Source of the DNA: an uncultured Clostridia bacterium
GTDB taxonomy: Bacteria > Bacillota > Clostridia > Lachnospirales > Anaerotignaceae
Reading direction: 5' to 3'
Assembly (NCBI GenBank): GCA_937919015.1
Contig: CALFPN010000050.1
Span: 1 to 26,368 of the forward strand
DNA: 26,368 nucleotides
Shown here in pieces: positions 16,065 through 22,799 of this stretch. The position numbers and the translations under genes were made by a program. The notes beneath the pieces were generated by a model, which saw nothing but the letters and a program-made list of their open reading frames with translations, was not told where the DNA came from and ran no database searches. Each line of letters begins with the position of its first letter. Position 1 is the stretch's first letter.

Positions 16065-16072
16065 GAACAACA

Positions 16073-16104
16073 AAGACCTCCGATGTTCGGGGGTCTTATT
16101 TTTT
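16073..16104 (+). terminator. Terminator of putP
   Basis: An 11-bp stem (16073-16083 with 16087-16097, one G-T pair, TGT loop) is followed by a T-rich run. A-rich sequence on the other side means it can serve the minus strand gene at 16141 as well. Confidence 0.85.
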
Positions 16105-16114
16105 ACATTTTTTT

Positions 16115-16145
16115 AAGAAATCGGGCAAGAGATTTCTTTTTTATT
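16115..16145 (+). terminator. Second terminator after putP
   Basis: AAGAAATC (16115-16122) pairs with GATTTCTT (16131-16138), followed by T-rich sequence. It lies directly behind the first terminator and touches the end of the minus-strand gene. Confidence 0.6.
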
Positions 16146-16368
16146 TCTGGCGGACATGGAGACCAATGTTTCGGGACTTGTATTCGCCGTATTCTGTGGG
16201 TTTGTTGGGATCATTGGCGCGGGCTTCTAGATAGGCATCCAGTTTTTCTTCGGAAAAGGTGAATTCCTTGCAACAATCGTAGTGACCTAAATGGAGAACG
16301 GGGGAAAGACAATGACCTTCTTCATGGTGTTCGCAGTAAAAGCAGGTGCAGTAGATGGTTTGTTTCAT
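16141..16368 (-). CDS. Small Cys-rich protein, probably metal-binding
   Basis: The product is 75 residues. The N-terminal half has CTCFYCEHHEEGHC followed by LGHYDCCKEF, so six Cys and several His within about 30 residues, the layout of a small zinc- or iron-binding knuckle. The C-terminal half is polar (YLEARANDPNKPTEYGEY). There is no signal peptide. AGGGGTGAT lies upstream of the start on the minus strand. It resembles the general style of DUF1540-like proteins, but I cannot place it in that family. It is divergent from the ribbon-helix-helix pair and shares a control region with it. Confidence 0.65.
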   Translation of the reverse strand: MKQTIYCTCFYCEHHEEGHCLSPVLHLGHYDCCKEFTFSEEKLDAYLEARANDPNKPTEYGEYKSRNIGLHVRQK

Positions 16369-16381
16369 AAGATCACCCCTT

Positions 16382-16414
16382 GCAAATTTTGAGTATATTT
16401 GTTTTTAAATTTGC
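16382..16414. promoter_or_regulatory. Inverted repeat in the divergent control region
   Basis: GCAAATTT (16382-16389) and AAATTTGC (16407-16414) form a perfect 8-bp inverted repeat with 17 bases between. The spacer contains a minus-strand TATACT (16397-16392), a likely -10 for the Cys-rich protein, with TTGTTA 18 bases upstream. The repeat therefore flanks a promoter and is a candidate operator, perhaps for the adjacent ribbon-helix-helix proteins. Confidence 0.45.
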
Positions 16415-16441
16415 ATAACAAATCTATTTATGGATTATAAT
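16411..16441 (+). promoter_or_regulatory. Probable promoter of the ribbon-helix-helix pair
   Basis: TATAAT (16436-16441) is a perfect -10. TTGCAT (16411-16416) is the best -35, but the spacing is 19 bases, which is long. It overlaps the right arm of the inverted repeat. Confidence 0.45.
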
Positions 16442-16475
16442 AAAAGTTACTCTTTTGACAAGAGGTGATTTCAAA

Positions 16476-16661
16476 ATGGCAAATTTTATTCCAAAACCAT
16501 ATAAAACCGAGCAGATTACAATTCGATTTCCTGTAGATAAATTGGCTCAGGTGGATGAACTTGCGGCAAAGTATGATTTGAGTCGAAGCGCATTTATCAA
16601 TCAGTGTGTGGATTATGCATTGGAAAATTTGTTGGAGATGGAAATTAAAGCTGAGGAATAA
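16476..16661 (+). CDS. Ribbon-helix-helix (CopG-like) protein 1
   Basis: The product is 61 residues. It has a beta strand (EQITIRFP), helix (VDKLAQVDELAAKYD), turn (LS) and helix (RSAFINQCVDYALENLL), the ribbon-helix-helix fold of Arc/CopG DNA-binding dimers. AGAGGTGA at 16461-16468 sets ATG 16476 as the start rather than an upstream ATG at 16455. It is followed after three bases by a second protein of the same fold. It could be an antitoxin-type or plasmid-derived regulator, but no toxin gene is next to it. Confidence 0.75.
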   Translation: MANFIPKPYKTEQITIRFPVDKLAQVDELAAKYDLSRSAFINQCVDYALENLLEMEIKAEE

Positions 16662-16664
16662 AGA

Positions 16665-16820
16665 ATGAGACCATTGAAGCAGAAAGTAAGCGTAACGCTG
16701 GATGAGGATATTGTGAAAAGAGTGAAGGACTTGGCGGATGAGGAACAACGTTCTTTTTCTCAGTATGTGAACTTGGTTTTAACGGAACATTTGAAAAAAT
16801 TGGATAAAGACGCAAAATAA
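16665..16820 (+). CDS. Ribbon-helix-helix protein 2 (51 residues)
   Basis: This is a short gene with the layout strand (KQKVSVTLDEDIVKRV), helix (KDLADEEQ), turn (RSFSQYV) and helix (NLVLTEHLKKL), again a ribbon-helix-helix fold. The RSFSQYVN segment is typical of the second helix. It starts three bases after the first gene's stop. GAGG at the end of that gene is its ribosome site, so translation is coupled. The 3' end runs into a terminator. Two adjacent proteins of the same fold may form a heterodimer. Confidence 0.7.
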   Translation: MRPLKQKVSVTLDEDIVKRVKDLADEEQRSFSQYVNLVLTEHLKKLDKDAK

Positions 16821-16849
16821 AAACGCTGGCAAATGCCAGCGTTTTATTT
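16819..16849 (+). terminator. Terminator of the ribbon-helix-helix pair
   Basis: AAAACGCTGGCA pairs perfectly with TGCCAGCGTTTT around two bases, followed by ATTTT. The stem begins in the stop codon region of the upstream gene. Symmetric A and T runs allow action on both strands. Confidence 0.9.
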
Positions 16850-16856
16850 TGCAATT

Positions 16857-16909
16857 CGGGTTCCAAGGGAGTGACTCCCTTGGTGGGAGTTTGAGGGCAA
16901 CGCCCTCAA
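16857..16909 (-). repeat. Two-hairpin module downstream of ychF
   Basis: Right after the ychF stop (minus strand) lie two perfect hairpins: 16891-16909 (8 bp, three-base loop) and 16863-16883 (9 bp, TCA loop read on the minus strand), joined by a linker with ACTCCC. The order, loop sizes, linker and trailing ACCCG are the same as in the module after asnB (4784-4832), while the stem sequences differ in compensating fashion. No T-run follows the second hairpin. Confidence 0.75.
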
Positions 16910-16912
16910 GGC

Positions 16913-18010
16913 TTAAACATTAAATCTAAACAGAACAACGTCGCCGTCTTTCATCACATATTCCTTGCCTTCGGAACGAACCAGACCCTGCTCTTTTGCT
17001 GCATTGTATGTGCCCAGTCTGTCCAGATCATCATAGGCCACAACTTCCGCACGAATGAAGCCTCTTTCAAAGTCGGAGTGGATCTTACCTGCTGCCTGAG
17101 GTGCTTTTGTGCCCTGTGTGATGGTCCATGCTCTTGTTTCCTGAGGGCCCGCTGTCAGATAGCTGATCAGACCCAGCAGTTTGTAGCTTGCGGCGATCAG
17201 TCTGTCCAGACCGCTGGCTTCTACGCCCAGATCAGCCAGAAATTCTTTTTTGTCCGCTTCGTCCAGATCGGAAATTTCTTCTTCGATCTTCGCACACAGC
17301 ACGAATACTTCATTGTGTTCTTCTGCTGCGTATGCTCTTACCTTTGCAACGAATTCGTTGGATGCACCGTCATCAGCCAGATCGTCTTCCATTACGTTGG
17401 CTGCATACAGAACGGGTTTTGCAGTTAAAAGTGTCAGGGACTGCACGAATTCATAATCTTCAGGGGTGTCAAATTCCACGCTTCTTGCGGATTTGCCTTC
17501 TTCCAGAGCTTCTTTCAGCTTGCCCAGAATATCCATTTCTCTCTGCAGGGACTTATCCTGTTTTGCCAGCTTGCCTGTTTTTGCGATTCTTCTGTCCAGC
17601 ACTTCGATATCGGAGAAGATCAGCTCCAGATTGATGGTTTCGATGTCACGGATGGGGTCAACGGAACCATCAACATGTACAACGTTTGTGTCTTCAAAGC
17701 AGCGAACAACGTGGCAGATGGCATCCACTTCACGGATGTGGCTCAGGAATTTGTTGCCCAGACCTTCCCCCTTGGAAGCACCGCGCACCAGACCTGCAAT
17801 ATCAACGAATTCGATGACAGCGGGAACGGTTTTTGCGGAGTTATACATTTCTGTCAGTCTTGTCAGTCTTTCATCGGGAACGGCAACCACGCCAACGTTG
17901 GGGTCGATGGTACAGAAGGGATAGTTTGCCGCTTCCGCCTTGCCTGTTGTCATGGAATTGAATAAGGTGCTTTTGCCTACGTTAGGCAGACCTACGATAC
18001 CAAGTTTCAT
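16913..18010 (-). CDS. ychF: YchF/OLA1-family ATPase
   Basis: The 365-residue cytoplasmic P-loop protein belongs to the Obg-related translation-factor class. YchF prefers ATP, binds ribosomes and is linked to oxidative-stress control. Motifs are GLPNVGKSTLFN (residues 6-17), the switch segment NYPFCTIDPNVGVV (about 34-47), DIAGLVRGASKGEGLGN (about 70-86), a helical coiled-coil insert, and a C-terminal TGS-type region ending VMKDGDVVLFRFNV. The length is exactly the usual size. AGGAAG lies nine bases before the start. A near-consensus promoter at 18082-18110 drives it. Its 3' flank is the two-hairpin module. Confidence 0.97.
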   Translation of the reverse strand: MKLGIVGLPNVGKSTLFNSMTTGKAEAANYPFCTIDPNVGVVAVPDERLTRLTEMYNSAKTVPAVIEFVDIAGLVRGASKGEGLGNKFLSHIREVDAICHVVRCFEDTNVVHVDGSVDPIRDIETINLELIFSDIEVLDRRIAKTGKLAKQDKSLQREMDILGKLKEALEEGKSARSVEFDTPEDYEFVQSLTLLTAKPVLYAANVMEDDLADDGASNEFVAKVRAYAAEEHNEVFVLCAKIEEEISDLDEADKKEFLADLGVEASGLDRLIAASYKLLGLISYLTAGPQETRAWTITQGTKAPQAAGKIHSDFERGFIRAEVVAYDDLDRLGTYNAAKEQGLVRSEGKEYVMKDGDVVLFRFNV

Positions 18011-18081
18011 AATTTATATCTTCCTTTCGATGTTTCTTTCTGAATCAAAGGCGGAGTTTTCCGCCTCTTACGCCACCTTAT

Positions 18082-18110
18082 AGTATAACGAAAAGGAATG
18101 CCGTTGGCAA
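18082..18110 (-). promoter_or_regulatory. ychF promoter and leader hairpin
   Basis: On the minus strand TTGCCA (18110-18105) and TATACT (18087-18082) are separated by 17 bases. Transcription would start near 18075. The leader then folds a 7-bp hairpin (18049-18055 with 18060-18066), which could also terminate the small gene upstream. Confidence 0.7.
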
Positions 18111-18119
18111 GGCGAAATA

Positions 18120-18281
18120 TCAGTGTTTTCGGTCAAAAACGGCAATAAAAGTCAGAAGCAGAAGCATCAGGCCTGCAAAGACACCGTATTTTTGCAGTTC
18201 TCCCTTGGTCAGATAGATGCCCTTGGCGGGATTTTCCTGTATTTCCTGCAATGCTACGCGATAATGTTTTCTTCCTTCCAT
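18120..18281 (-). CDS. 53-residue single-pass membrane protein
   Basis: The product is short: a polar N-terminal part (MEGRKHYRVALQEIQENP...) and one C-terminal hydrophobic helix (VFAGLMLLLLTFIAVF, residues 34-49) with the charged end DRKH. AAGGGGG sits eight bases before the ATG on the minus strand, and the reading frame fills the gap between ychF and the next gene. The stop overlaps the ychF promoter region. The function is unknown. A tail-anchored layout is inferred from the helix position. Confidence 0.62.
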   Translation of the reverse strand: MEGRKHYRVALQEIQENPAKGIYLTKGELQKYGVFAGLMLLLLTFIAVFDRKH

Positions 18282-18357
18282 AAAAAGTCCCCCTTTGTAT
18301 CTTCTTTGCCCCTAGTATACACTATTTTCAGCGGTTTTTGATGACAAATCTTACTTT

Positions 18358-18386
18358 TTATAAAGACGTCTTTTTTTGCCATACTA
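18358..18386 (+). promoter_or_regulatory. Possible forespore (sigma-G-like) promoter
   Basis: CATACTA (18380-18386) fits the sigma-G -10 consensus, with TTATA (18358-18362) 17 bases upstream as a possible -35. It precedes the YhcN/YlaJ-type gene by 23 bases, and that family is forespore-expressed in Bacillus. The -35 is weak. Confidence 0.35.
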
Positions 18387-18409
18387 TTTGCAAAGGAGGC
18401 GGTAAAAAG

Positions 18410-18796
18410 ATGAAGCGAATGGTTTTCTTTCTGCTGCTGGTATTTTGCACCGGCTGCAGCGCAGAAATGACGGAGGAGGATATTTCCAAGGCGCATTTTG
18501 TCAAGGCAAAATGGGAGGTGGAAGACAAAACGCCGGAGGAACGGGCTATGGTTATCAAGGCCAGACTGAAGCAGATCGATGAAATCATCGGTACGGCGGT
18601 GGTGGTGGAAGGCCATACGGCCATCATTGGATTGAGATTGGAAGAAAATCTGGAACAAAATCAGATCGATGCCGTCAAAAAAGAAGCAGACGCTGCAGTA
18701 AGGGAGGCGGATGTATCCATTGAAAGCACTTCCATTACCACCAACAGCTATATCGTTTCTTTGATCGAGGATATGGAACGCAAACGGACAGGTTGA
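18410..18796 (+). CDS. YhcN/YlaJ-family sporulation lipoprotein
   Basis: The product is 128 residues with a short signal (MKRMVFFLLLVFCTGC), where CTGC is the lipobox and Cys about residue 16 is lipidated. The mature part contains IDEIIGTAVVVEGHTAIIGLRLEENLEQ, the core of YhcN/YlaJ proteins, which are inner-membrane or spore lipoproteins. AAAGGAGG at 18392-18399 fixes ATG 18410. Earlier in-frame starts would spoil the signal peptide. It ends before a weak terminator. It probably works in the spore envelope, by family analogy. Confidence 0.8.
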   Translation: MKRMVFFLLLVFCTGCSAEMTEEDISKAHFVKAKWEVEDKTPEERAMVIKARLKQIDEIIGTAVVVEGHTAIIGLRLEENLEQNQIDAVKKEADAAVREADVSIESTSITTNSYIVSLIEDMERKRTG

Positions 18797-18835
18797 TCAG
18801 AGAAGGGCTGGGAGGCGGAAAAGAAGCGGTTCTGC

Positions 18836-18860
18836 AGGCACGTTTTTTGCCTTGTTTTTA
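18836..18860 (+). terminator. Weak terminator after the YhcN-type gene
   Basis: AGGCA (18836-18840) pairs with TGCCT (18848-18852), followed by TGTTTTTA. The stem is short, so confidence is moderate. Confidence 0.45.
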
Positions 18861-18883
18861 GGAAAACCTTAAGATTTAGGTAC

Positions 18884-18912
18884 TAGGCAGACGGAAGCAA
18901 ATATGGTAAACT
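18884..18912 (+). promoter_or_regulatory. Probable promoter of the SLH protein gene
   Basis: TAAACT (18907-18912) is preceded by TGG, an extended -10. TAGGCA (18884-18889) is a 4-of-6 match to the -35 at 17 bases. It is the best candidate in the gap before the SLH gene. Confidence 0.45.
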
Positions 18913-18923
18913 GATACATGTAT

Positions 18924-18964
18924 AAGTATGACGAAATGGAAAACAACTGTTTTTCAAAATACTT
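18924..18964 (+). promoter_or_regulatory. Leader stem-loop before the SLH gene
   Basis: Outer arms AAGTAT (18924-18929) and ATACTT (18959-18964) enclose an inner stem GAAAAC (18939-18944) with GTTTTTC (18949-18955, one bulge). It lies just upstream of the ribosome site (about 18974-18980). Leader hairpins like this often stabilise abundant S-layer messages, which is an inference here. Confidence 0.5.
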
Positions 18965-18989
18965 CAACCCATGAAGGAGGTCAAAAGTT

Positions 18990-21737
18990 ATGAAACGTAA
19001 ATTAACGCTGTTCCTGTCTGCGGTGATGGCTGCTTCCAGCCTGCCCATGACAGCATACGCAGCAAATTTCAAAGATATCGATGATGTGCCCTGGGCCAGT
19101 GCTGTCATCAACAATGTGGCAGACAAGGGTCTGCTGAGTGGTTACGAAGACGGCACATTCCGCGGGAAAAACAATGTGACCTACTGCGAAGCCATGCAGA
19201 TGGTTTACACAACACTGACAAAATCCGGTGCGGCAGCACCCATGGACGCAGTGACTGTATATGGCTATATGCAGGCACTGGATACCCTGAAGGTTCCCAA
19301 ATGGTCTCAGATGGCAGTGGCTTATGGCCTGTCTACAGGGATTCTGGACATGCAGATGGTAGCAGCAAAATTTGCCGGCGGCACAAAAACAGCCAGCAGA
19401 GAAGATGTTGCGATCATTTTTGGTAATGCCATGGGTTATGTATTCGGCAAGGAAAGAGATATTTCCGGCGCAGAAAGCTTCCGCGACTACTGGAGCATTT
19501 CCGCAAATGCCGTAGAACAGGTAAGCCTGCTGAAAAACATGGGCATCATCAAAGGGGATGACTATAACAGATTCAACCCCAAAAACAGCATCAACCGTGC
19601 GGAAATGGCAGTTATGCTGAACAATACATACGGTGTGCTGGCGGAAGGTGTCAGTGCCAGCGGTGAAATCGTTGAACTGGATAAAAATACAGGCTCTGAC
19701 GGTACAAACTACTACTATATCGCCATCAAAACAGAAGACGGCCATAAGGAAGGCTTCAGCGTAACAGATGGCAAAGTTCCTGTTTACGTTGGCAATACGG
19801 CAGAAAAAACTTCCATGAGCAGACTGTCCAAAGGCGATGAAGTGGTATTCAAGATCTCCGGCAATGATCTGGTGGCGATCCACCTGATGGAAGGCACAAC
19901 AAATCAGGGCAAATATGATATTACAGGCTATGTAAATTCCATCAAAGACAACACACTGTCTCTGGAAAATGAAAATACAGGCGAAACAAAAAAATATAAA
20001 CTGGATTCCGGCACAGAATGTTATGTAGAAGGCGAAAAAGTAAAACGCAGCGATCTGGAAGATATCATGAAGGAACGCTATAAAGATTTTGCTTATGCCG
20101 GCCTGAACACAGAAGTAAAACGAGAAAAAGAAGACGGCGAATATGTCAATGTGACATACGTGGAAGAACTGTACATCACATTCGTGGAAGAATATTCTGT
20201 TGTCGGTAAAGTGGAAAAATTCACAGAAACAAATATCGCAGTGAAACTGCAGGACAGCAGCGCACAGAAAACATTCCTGTATGCAGACGGCTGCAAATAT
20301 TACATCGGCGATGACCGTGCCAACTACGAAGAAGCAAAAGAACTGGTAGATGCCGGCACAACATACGCAAAAGTGACACTGGATAAGACAGACAAAGCGA
20401 CTTCCGTGATCCTGTCCGAAGATACATTTGCGGATGCGAAGGAACTGGAAGAAAGCAAATCCTATAAGCTGATCAGCATTTCCGATAAGAGACTGGTGCT
20501 GAAAGACGGCGATGAAAAGATCACATACGAATTCGGCTCCAAGAACCCTCTGGAAAATATCCAGTTCTATGCATGGGAAAAAGGGGCTGACGATGACGAA
20601 GGCGAATGGGATAAACTGAAAGATGTAGATAAGGCCGTAGATAAGGTTGACGATGACTGGTGGAAAGAAGATGATGACACTGTTTATGTAAGACTGACAT
20701 TCAACAGCGGCGATAAGCTGAGCGAAGTATATCTGTCCGATGTAAGAAGTGCGTGGAAAAATTCCGAAGATCACCAGACAGACAGAAAAGGCACACTGGC
20801 TTCCATGAAAGATGATGTGCTGAAATTCAAAACATCCTCTATCGAATACAAATTCCTGAGAAAATATGATGACGGCAAGCTGAAGAGCGGCAGCACAACA
20901 GCAGACAATCTGTCCAAAACATTCCTGTCCAAACTGGTGAATGCAGACGGCGTGGAAGTATATGCGGAAATCACTGCAAATGGCGACAATGAAATCCTGA
21001 AAATGGATGCAAGAGTCACAAAAGCCGAAGGGAAACTGGTAGAATTCAATCCTGATGAAAAATTCATCAAGATCGAAACAAAAGACGGCACAGAACTGAA
21101 GCTGGCGTCTCAGAAATCTCCCAAACTGACAGACGAAGAGGAAGATAAATTCGAACTGGACGATCTGGAAGGTCCTAACTCCAAATATGTTGGCGAATGG
21201 ATCGAACTGGGCTTCACAAGCAACGGTGTGGCAAATGAAATCACCGTGGAAAGCGGTGCGAAGAGTTCTGATGGCGCAACCAGAGTAAAAGGTATCGCAA
21301 CGGCAGCAAACGACGGTCTGAAGCTGGAAGGCGACAAAACAACTTACAGATGGAAGAGCAAAACATCTGAAATCACTGTAAGAAACTACAGCGGCGAAAC
21401 AGAATCTCTGGCTACCATCAAGAAGATGATCGAAGATCCCGATGTGGAAGTATATGTAGAAGCAACACTGGAAGAATCCGCAAAAGGTGATATGATCGTA
21501 GATTCCATCAAGGTTTATGTCAGAGCGGCAGAAGGTACGCTGAAAGAATTTGACGGCAATGTACGGATTACAACAGATGCCGGCAATACATTCACATTTG
21601 ATGCGAAAAACAAACTGGATACATGTGATGTAAACGGTTACGGTCAGGAAGATCTGGAAGAAAGAGATAAGGGCGTTGGCACTTATGTGGAACTGACATT
21701 TAACAAAGACGGTGACGTGATCGGCATCGAAGGCTAA
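18990..21737 (+). CDS. S-layer homology (SLH) domain surface protein
   Basis: The 915-residue exported protein has a signal peptide at residues 1-24 (MKRKLTLFLSAVMAASSLPM, cut after TAYA). Three SLH-like modules follow at about 27-75 (WASAVINNVADKGLLSGYED), 105-150 (more diverged) and 162-217 (GIIKGDDYNRFNPKNSINRA). These bind pyruvylated secondary cell-wall polymer. The remainder (220-915) is acidic, Lys- and Asp-rich and beta-like, with repeated units starting near 310, 403, 600, 680, 766 and 848. The units share a 'G-x-V/L ... F ... I ... D-G ... Y' plan. There is no catalytic domain I recognise. AAGGAGG lies before ATG 18990. Biased ACA/CTG codon use and a strong terminator suggest abundant expression as a surface-layer component. 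Confidence 0.88.
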   Translation: MKRKLTLFLSAVMAASSLPMTAYAANFKDIDDVPWASAVINNVADKGLLSGYEDGTFRGKNNVTYCEAMQMVYTTLTKSGAAAPMDAVTVYGYMQALDTLKVPKWSQMAVAYGLSTGILDMQMVAAKFAGGTKTASREDVAIIFGNAMGYVFGKERDISGAESFRDYWSISANAVEQVSLLKNMGIIKGDDYNRFNPKNSINRAEMAVMLNNTYGVLAEGVSASGEIVELDKNTGSDGTNYYYIAIKTEDGHKEGFSVTDGKVPVYVGNTAEKTSMSRLSKGDEVVFKISGNDLVAIHLMEGTTNQGKYDITGYVNSIKDNTLSLENENTGETKKYKLDSGTECYVEGEKVKRSDLEDIMKERYKDFAYAGLNTEVKREKEDGEYVNVTYVEELYITFVEEYSVVGKVEKFTETNIAVKLQDSSAQKTFLYADGCKYYIGDDRANYEEAKELVDAGTTYAKVTLDKTDKATSVILSEDTFADAKELEESKSYKLISISDKRLVLKDGDEKITYEFGSKNPLENIQFYAWEKGADDDEGEWDKLKDVDKAVDKVDDDWWKEDDDTVYVRLTFNSGDKLSEVYLSDVRSAWKNSEDHQTDRKGTLASMKDDVLKFKTSSIEYKFLRKYDDGKLKSGSTTADNLSKTFLSKLVNADGVEVYAEITANGDNEILKMDARVTKAEGKLVEFNPDEKFIKIETKDGTELKLASQKSPKLTDEEEDKFELDDLEGPNSKYVGEWIELGFTSNGVANEITVESGAKSSDGATRVKGIATAANDGLKLEGDKTTYRWKSKTSEITVRNYSGETESLATIKKMIEDPDVEVYVEATLEESAKGDMIVDSIKVYVRAAEGTLKEFDGNVRITTDAGNTFTFDAKNKLDTCDVNGYGQEDLEERDKGVGTYVELTFNKDGDVIGIEG

Positions 21738-21748
21738 TCCGAAAAAAG

Positions 21749-21780
21749 AAAAAGGGCGGCTCGAAGGAGCTGCCCTTTTT
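21749..21780 (+). terminator. Terminator of the SLH gene
   Basis: AAAAAGGGC and GCTC pair with GAGC and GCCCTTTTT around a GAAG loop, with one mismatch. It lies 12 bases after the stop codon and ends in the T-run at 21776-21780. Confidence 0.92.
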
Positions 21781-21782
21781 GA

Positions 21783-21817
21783 TTGACACACTTGGTATAA
21801 AAGTGTAAAATTACACT
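21783..21817 (+). promoter_or_regulatory. Consensus promoter overlapped by a 16-bp palindromic operator
   Basis: TTGACA (21783-21788) and TAAAAT (21806-21811) are exactly 17 bases apart. AGTGTAA, two bases, TTACACT (21802-21817) is a perfect inverted repeat lying on the -10 and the expected start. A repressor bound there would block transcription. The downstream operon encodes an XRE regulator, the first candidate. Confidence 0.8.
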
Positions 21818-21833
21818 AAAAGGAGGCGGTTGG

Positions 21834-22313
21834 ATGAAAAGAGAAGTAAAGTTGTATAATTTGATTTTTCCTATGTGGGGGATCTATTTTTTTAGTCTGA
21901 TGTTCCCTTATTTCTACATTTTATTGTTGCCGGCCAATTTTATTGTGGATACACTGATGCTTTTTCTGCTGTTTCTTCTGCTGAAGGTGCCTGAAAAAAA
22001 GATATTATATCGGGAGAGTATTTGGAAAATCTGGGGCTTTGGTTTCTTGGCGGATATTCTGGCATCGGGGGTGCTGGTGGGGATCAGTTGGACAGGGAAG
22101 CTGCCGTTTAACGAATATCTGCCGATTTCCTCTGTCTCTGCGTTTTTGTTTACGACAGCAGGCGTGGTGCTGGCGGGAATTTTGATTTATCTTTTTCATA
22201 GGAAGTTCGTTTGGAATCACACAGAGATCGCGGAAGGGCAGAAAAAGAGACTGGCACTGGGGATGGCCATATTAACGGCACCATACCTGATGTATTTACC
22301 GCCGATCGGATAA
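21834..22313 (+). CDS. Membrane protein of unknown function, paired with an XRE regulator
   Basis: The product is 159 residues with about four to five membrane helices: near 10-30, 33-50, 67-90, 98-120 and 140-155. The motif KREVKLYNLIFPMWGIYFF at the N terminus followed by ...LPANFIVDTLML is what I associate with small membrane proteins found beside XRE-type regulators in Firmicutes, with no known biochemistry. GGAGGCGG at 21822-21829 supports the start. It is 13 bases upstream of the regulator and under the operator at 21783-21817, so the pair is a self-contained regulated unit. Confidence 0.75.
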   Translation: MKREVKLYNLIFPMWGIYFFSLMFPYFYILLLPANFIVDTLMLFLLFLLLKVPEKKILYRESIWKIWGFGFLADILASGVLVGISWTGKLPFNEYLPISSVSAFLFTTAGVVLAGILIYLFHRKFVWNHTEIAEGQKKRLALGMAILTAPYLMYLPPIG

Positions 22314-22326
22314 GGGGGCAGAGAAA

Positions 22327-22779
22327 ATGACGAAAAAGGAATTTGCGGCGCAGATGGACGGCGTTTTGAAATCTGTGCGAAAGGAATATGGCTTTACCCA
22401 GGAAAAAATGGCGGCAGTTCTGGGGGTTTCCAAAAAGACGTTAGTGGAAATTGAAAAAGGCCGCAGTTCTTTGGGCTGGACGGGAGCGGCTGCCTTTGCG
22501 GCCATTTTCAGCGAAAGCGGCATTCTGCAGGAGGCTTACGGCGGGGAACTGTCCGATCTGGTGGAGGCACTGGCCTTTGCAGACGCAGAGCCCCAATATC
22601 CCAAAACCATGGGCGGCAAGGTCTGGTGGCGGGAGATTATGAAAAAGAAGGGATACCGCATCCAGCAGAATCTGATTTCCGGGCATTTCCGTTTGTTGGA
22701 CAAGGAAGATCATCGTCTGATGGCATCCTTTGAACTGGAACGGGTGCTGGAACGGATGAAGAGGGAGCTGCAGGGATAA
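22327..22779 (+). CDS. XRE-family transcriptional regulator
   Basis: The product is 150 residues with an N-terminal helix-turn-helix: LKSVRKEYGFTQEKMAAVLGVSKKTLVEIEKG (about residues 14-45). The helices of the motif are TQEKMAAVL and SKKTLVEIE. The C-terminal part (50-150) is helical, with a PKTMGGKVWWREIMKKKGYRIQQN segment, and its role is unknown. It is read with the membrane protein gene from the same operator-bearing promoter, so autoregulation is likely. The start ATG 22327 follows AAGGGGGCAGAG. Confidence 0.85.
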   Translation: MTKKEFAAQMDGVLKSVRKEYGFTQEKMAAVLGVSKKTLVEIEKGRSSLGWTGAAAFAAIFSESGILQEAYGGELSDLVEALAFADAEPQYPKTMGGKVWWREIMKKKGYRIQQNLISGHFRLLDKEDHRLMASFELERVLERMKRELQG

Positions 22780-22799
22780 AGGAAGAATGGAATAATGTA

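Noticed and set aside
19002..21791. A 929-codon minus-strand frame opposite the SLH gene
   Set aside because: It exists because the SLH gene rarely uses codons that give stops on the other strand. The product is Cys/Phe-rich nonsense with no signal or domain.
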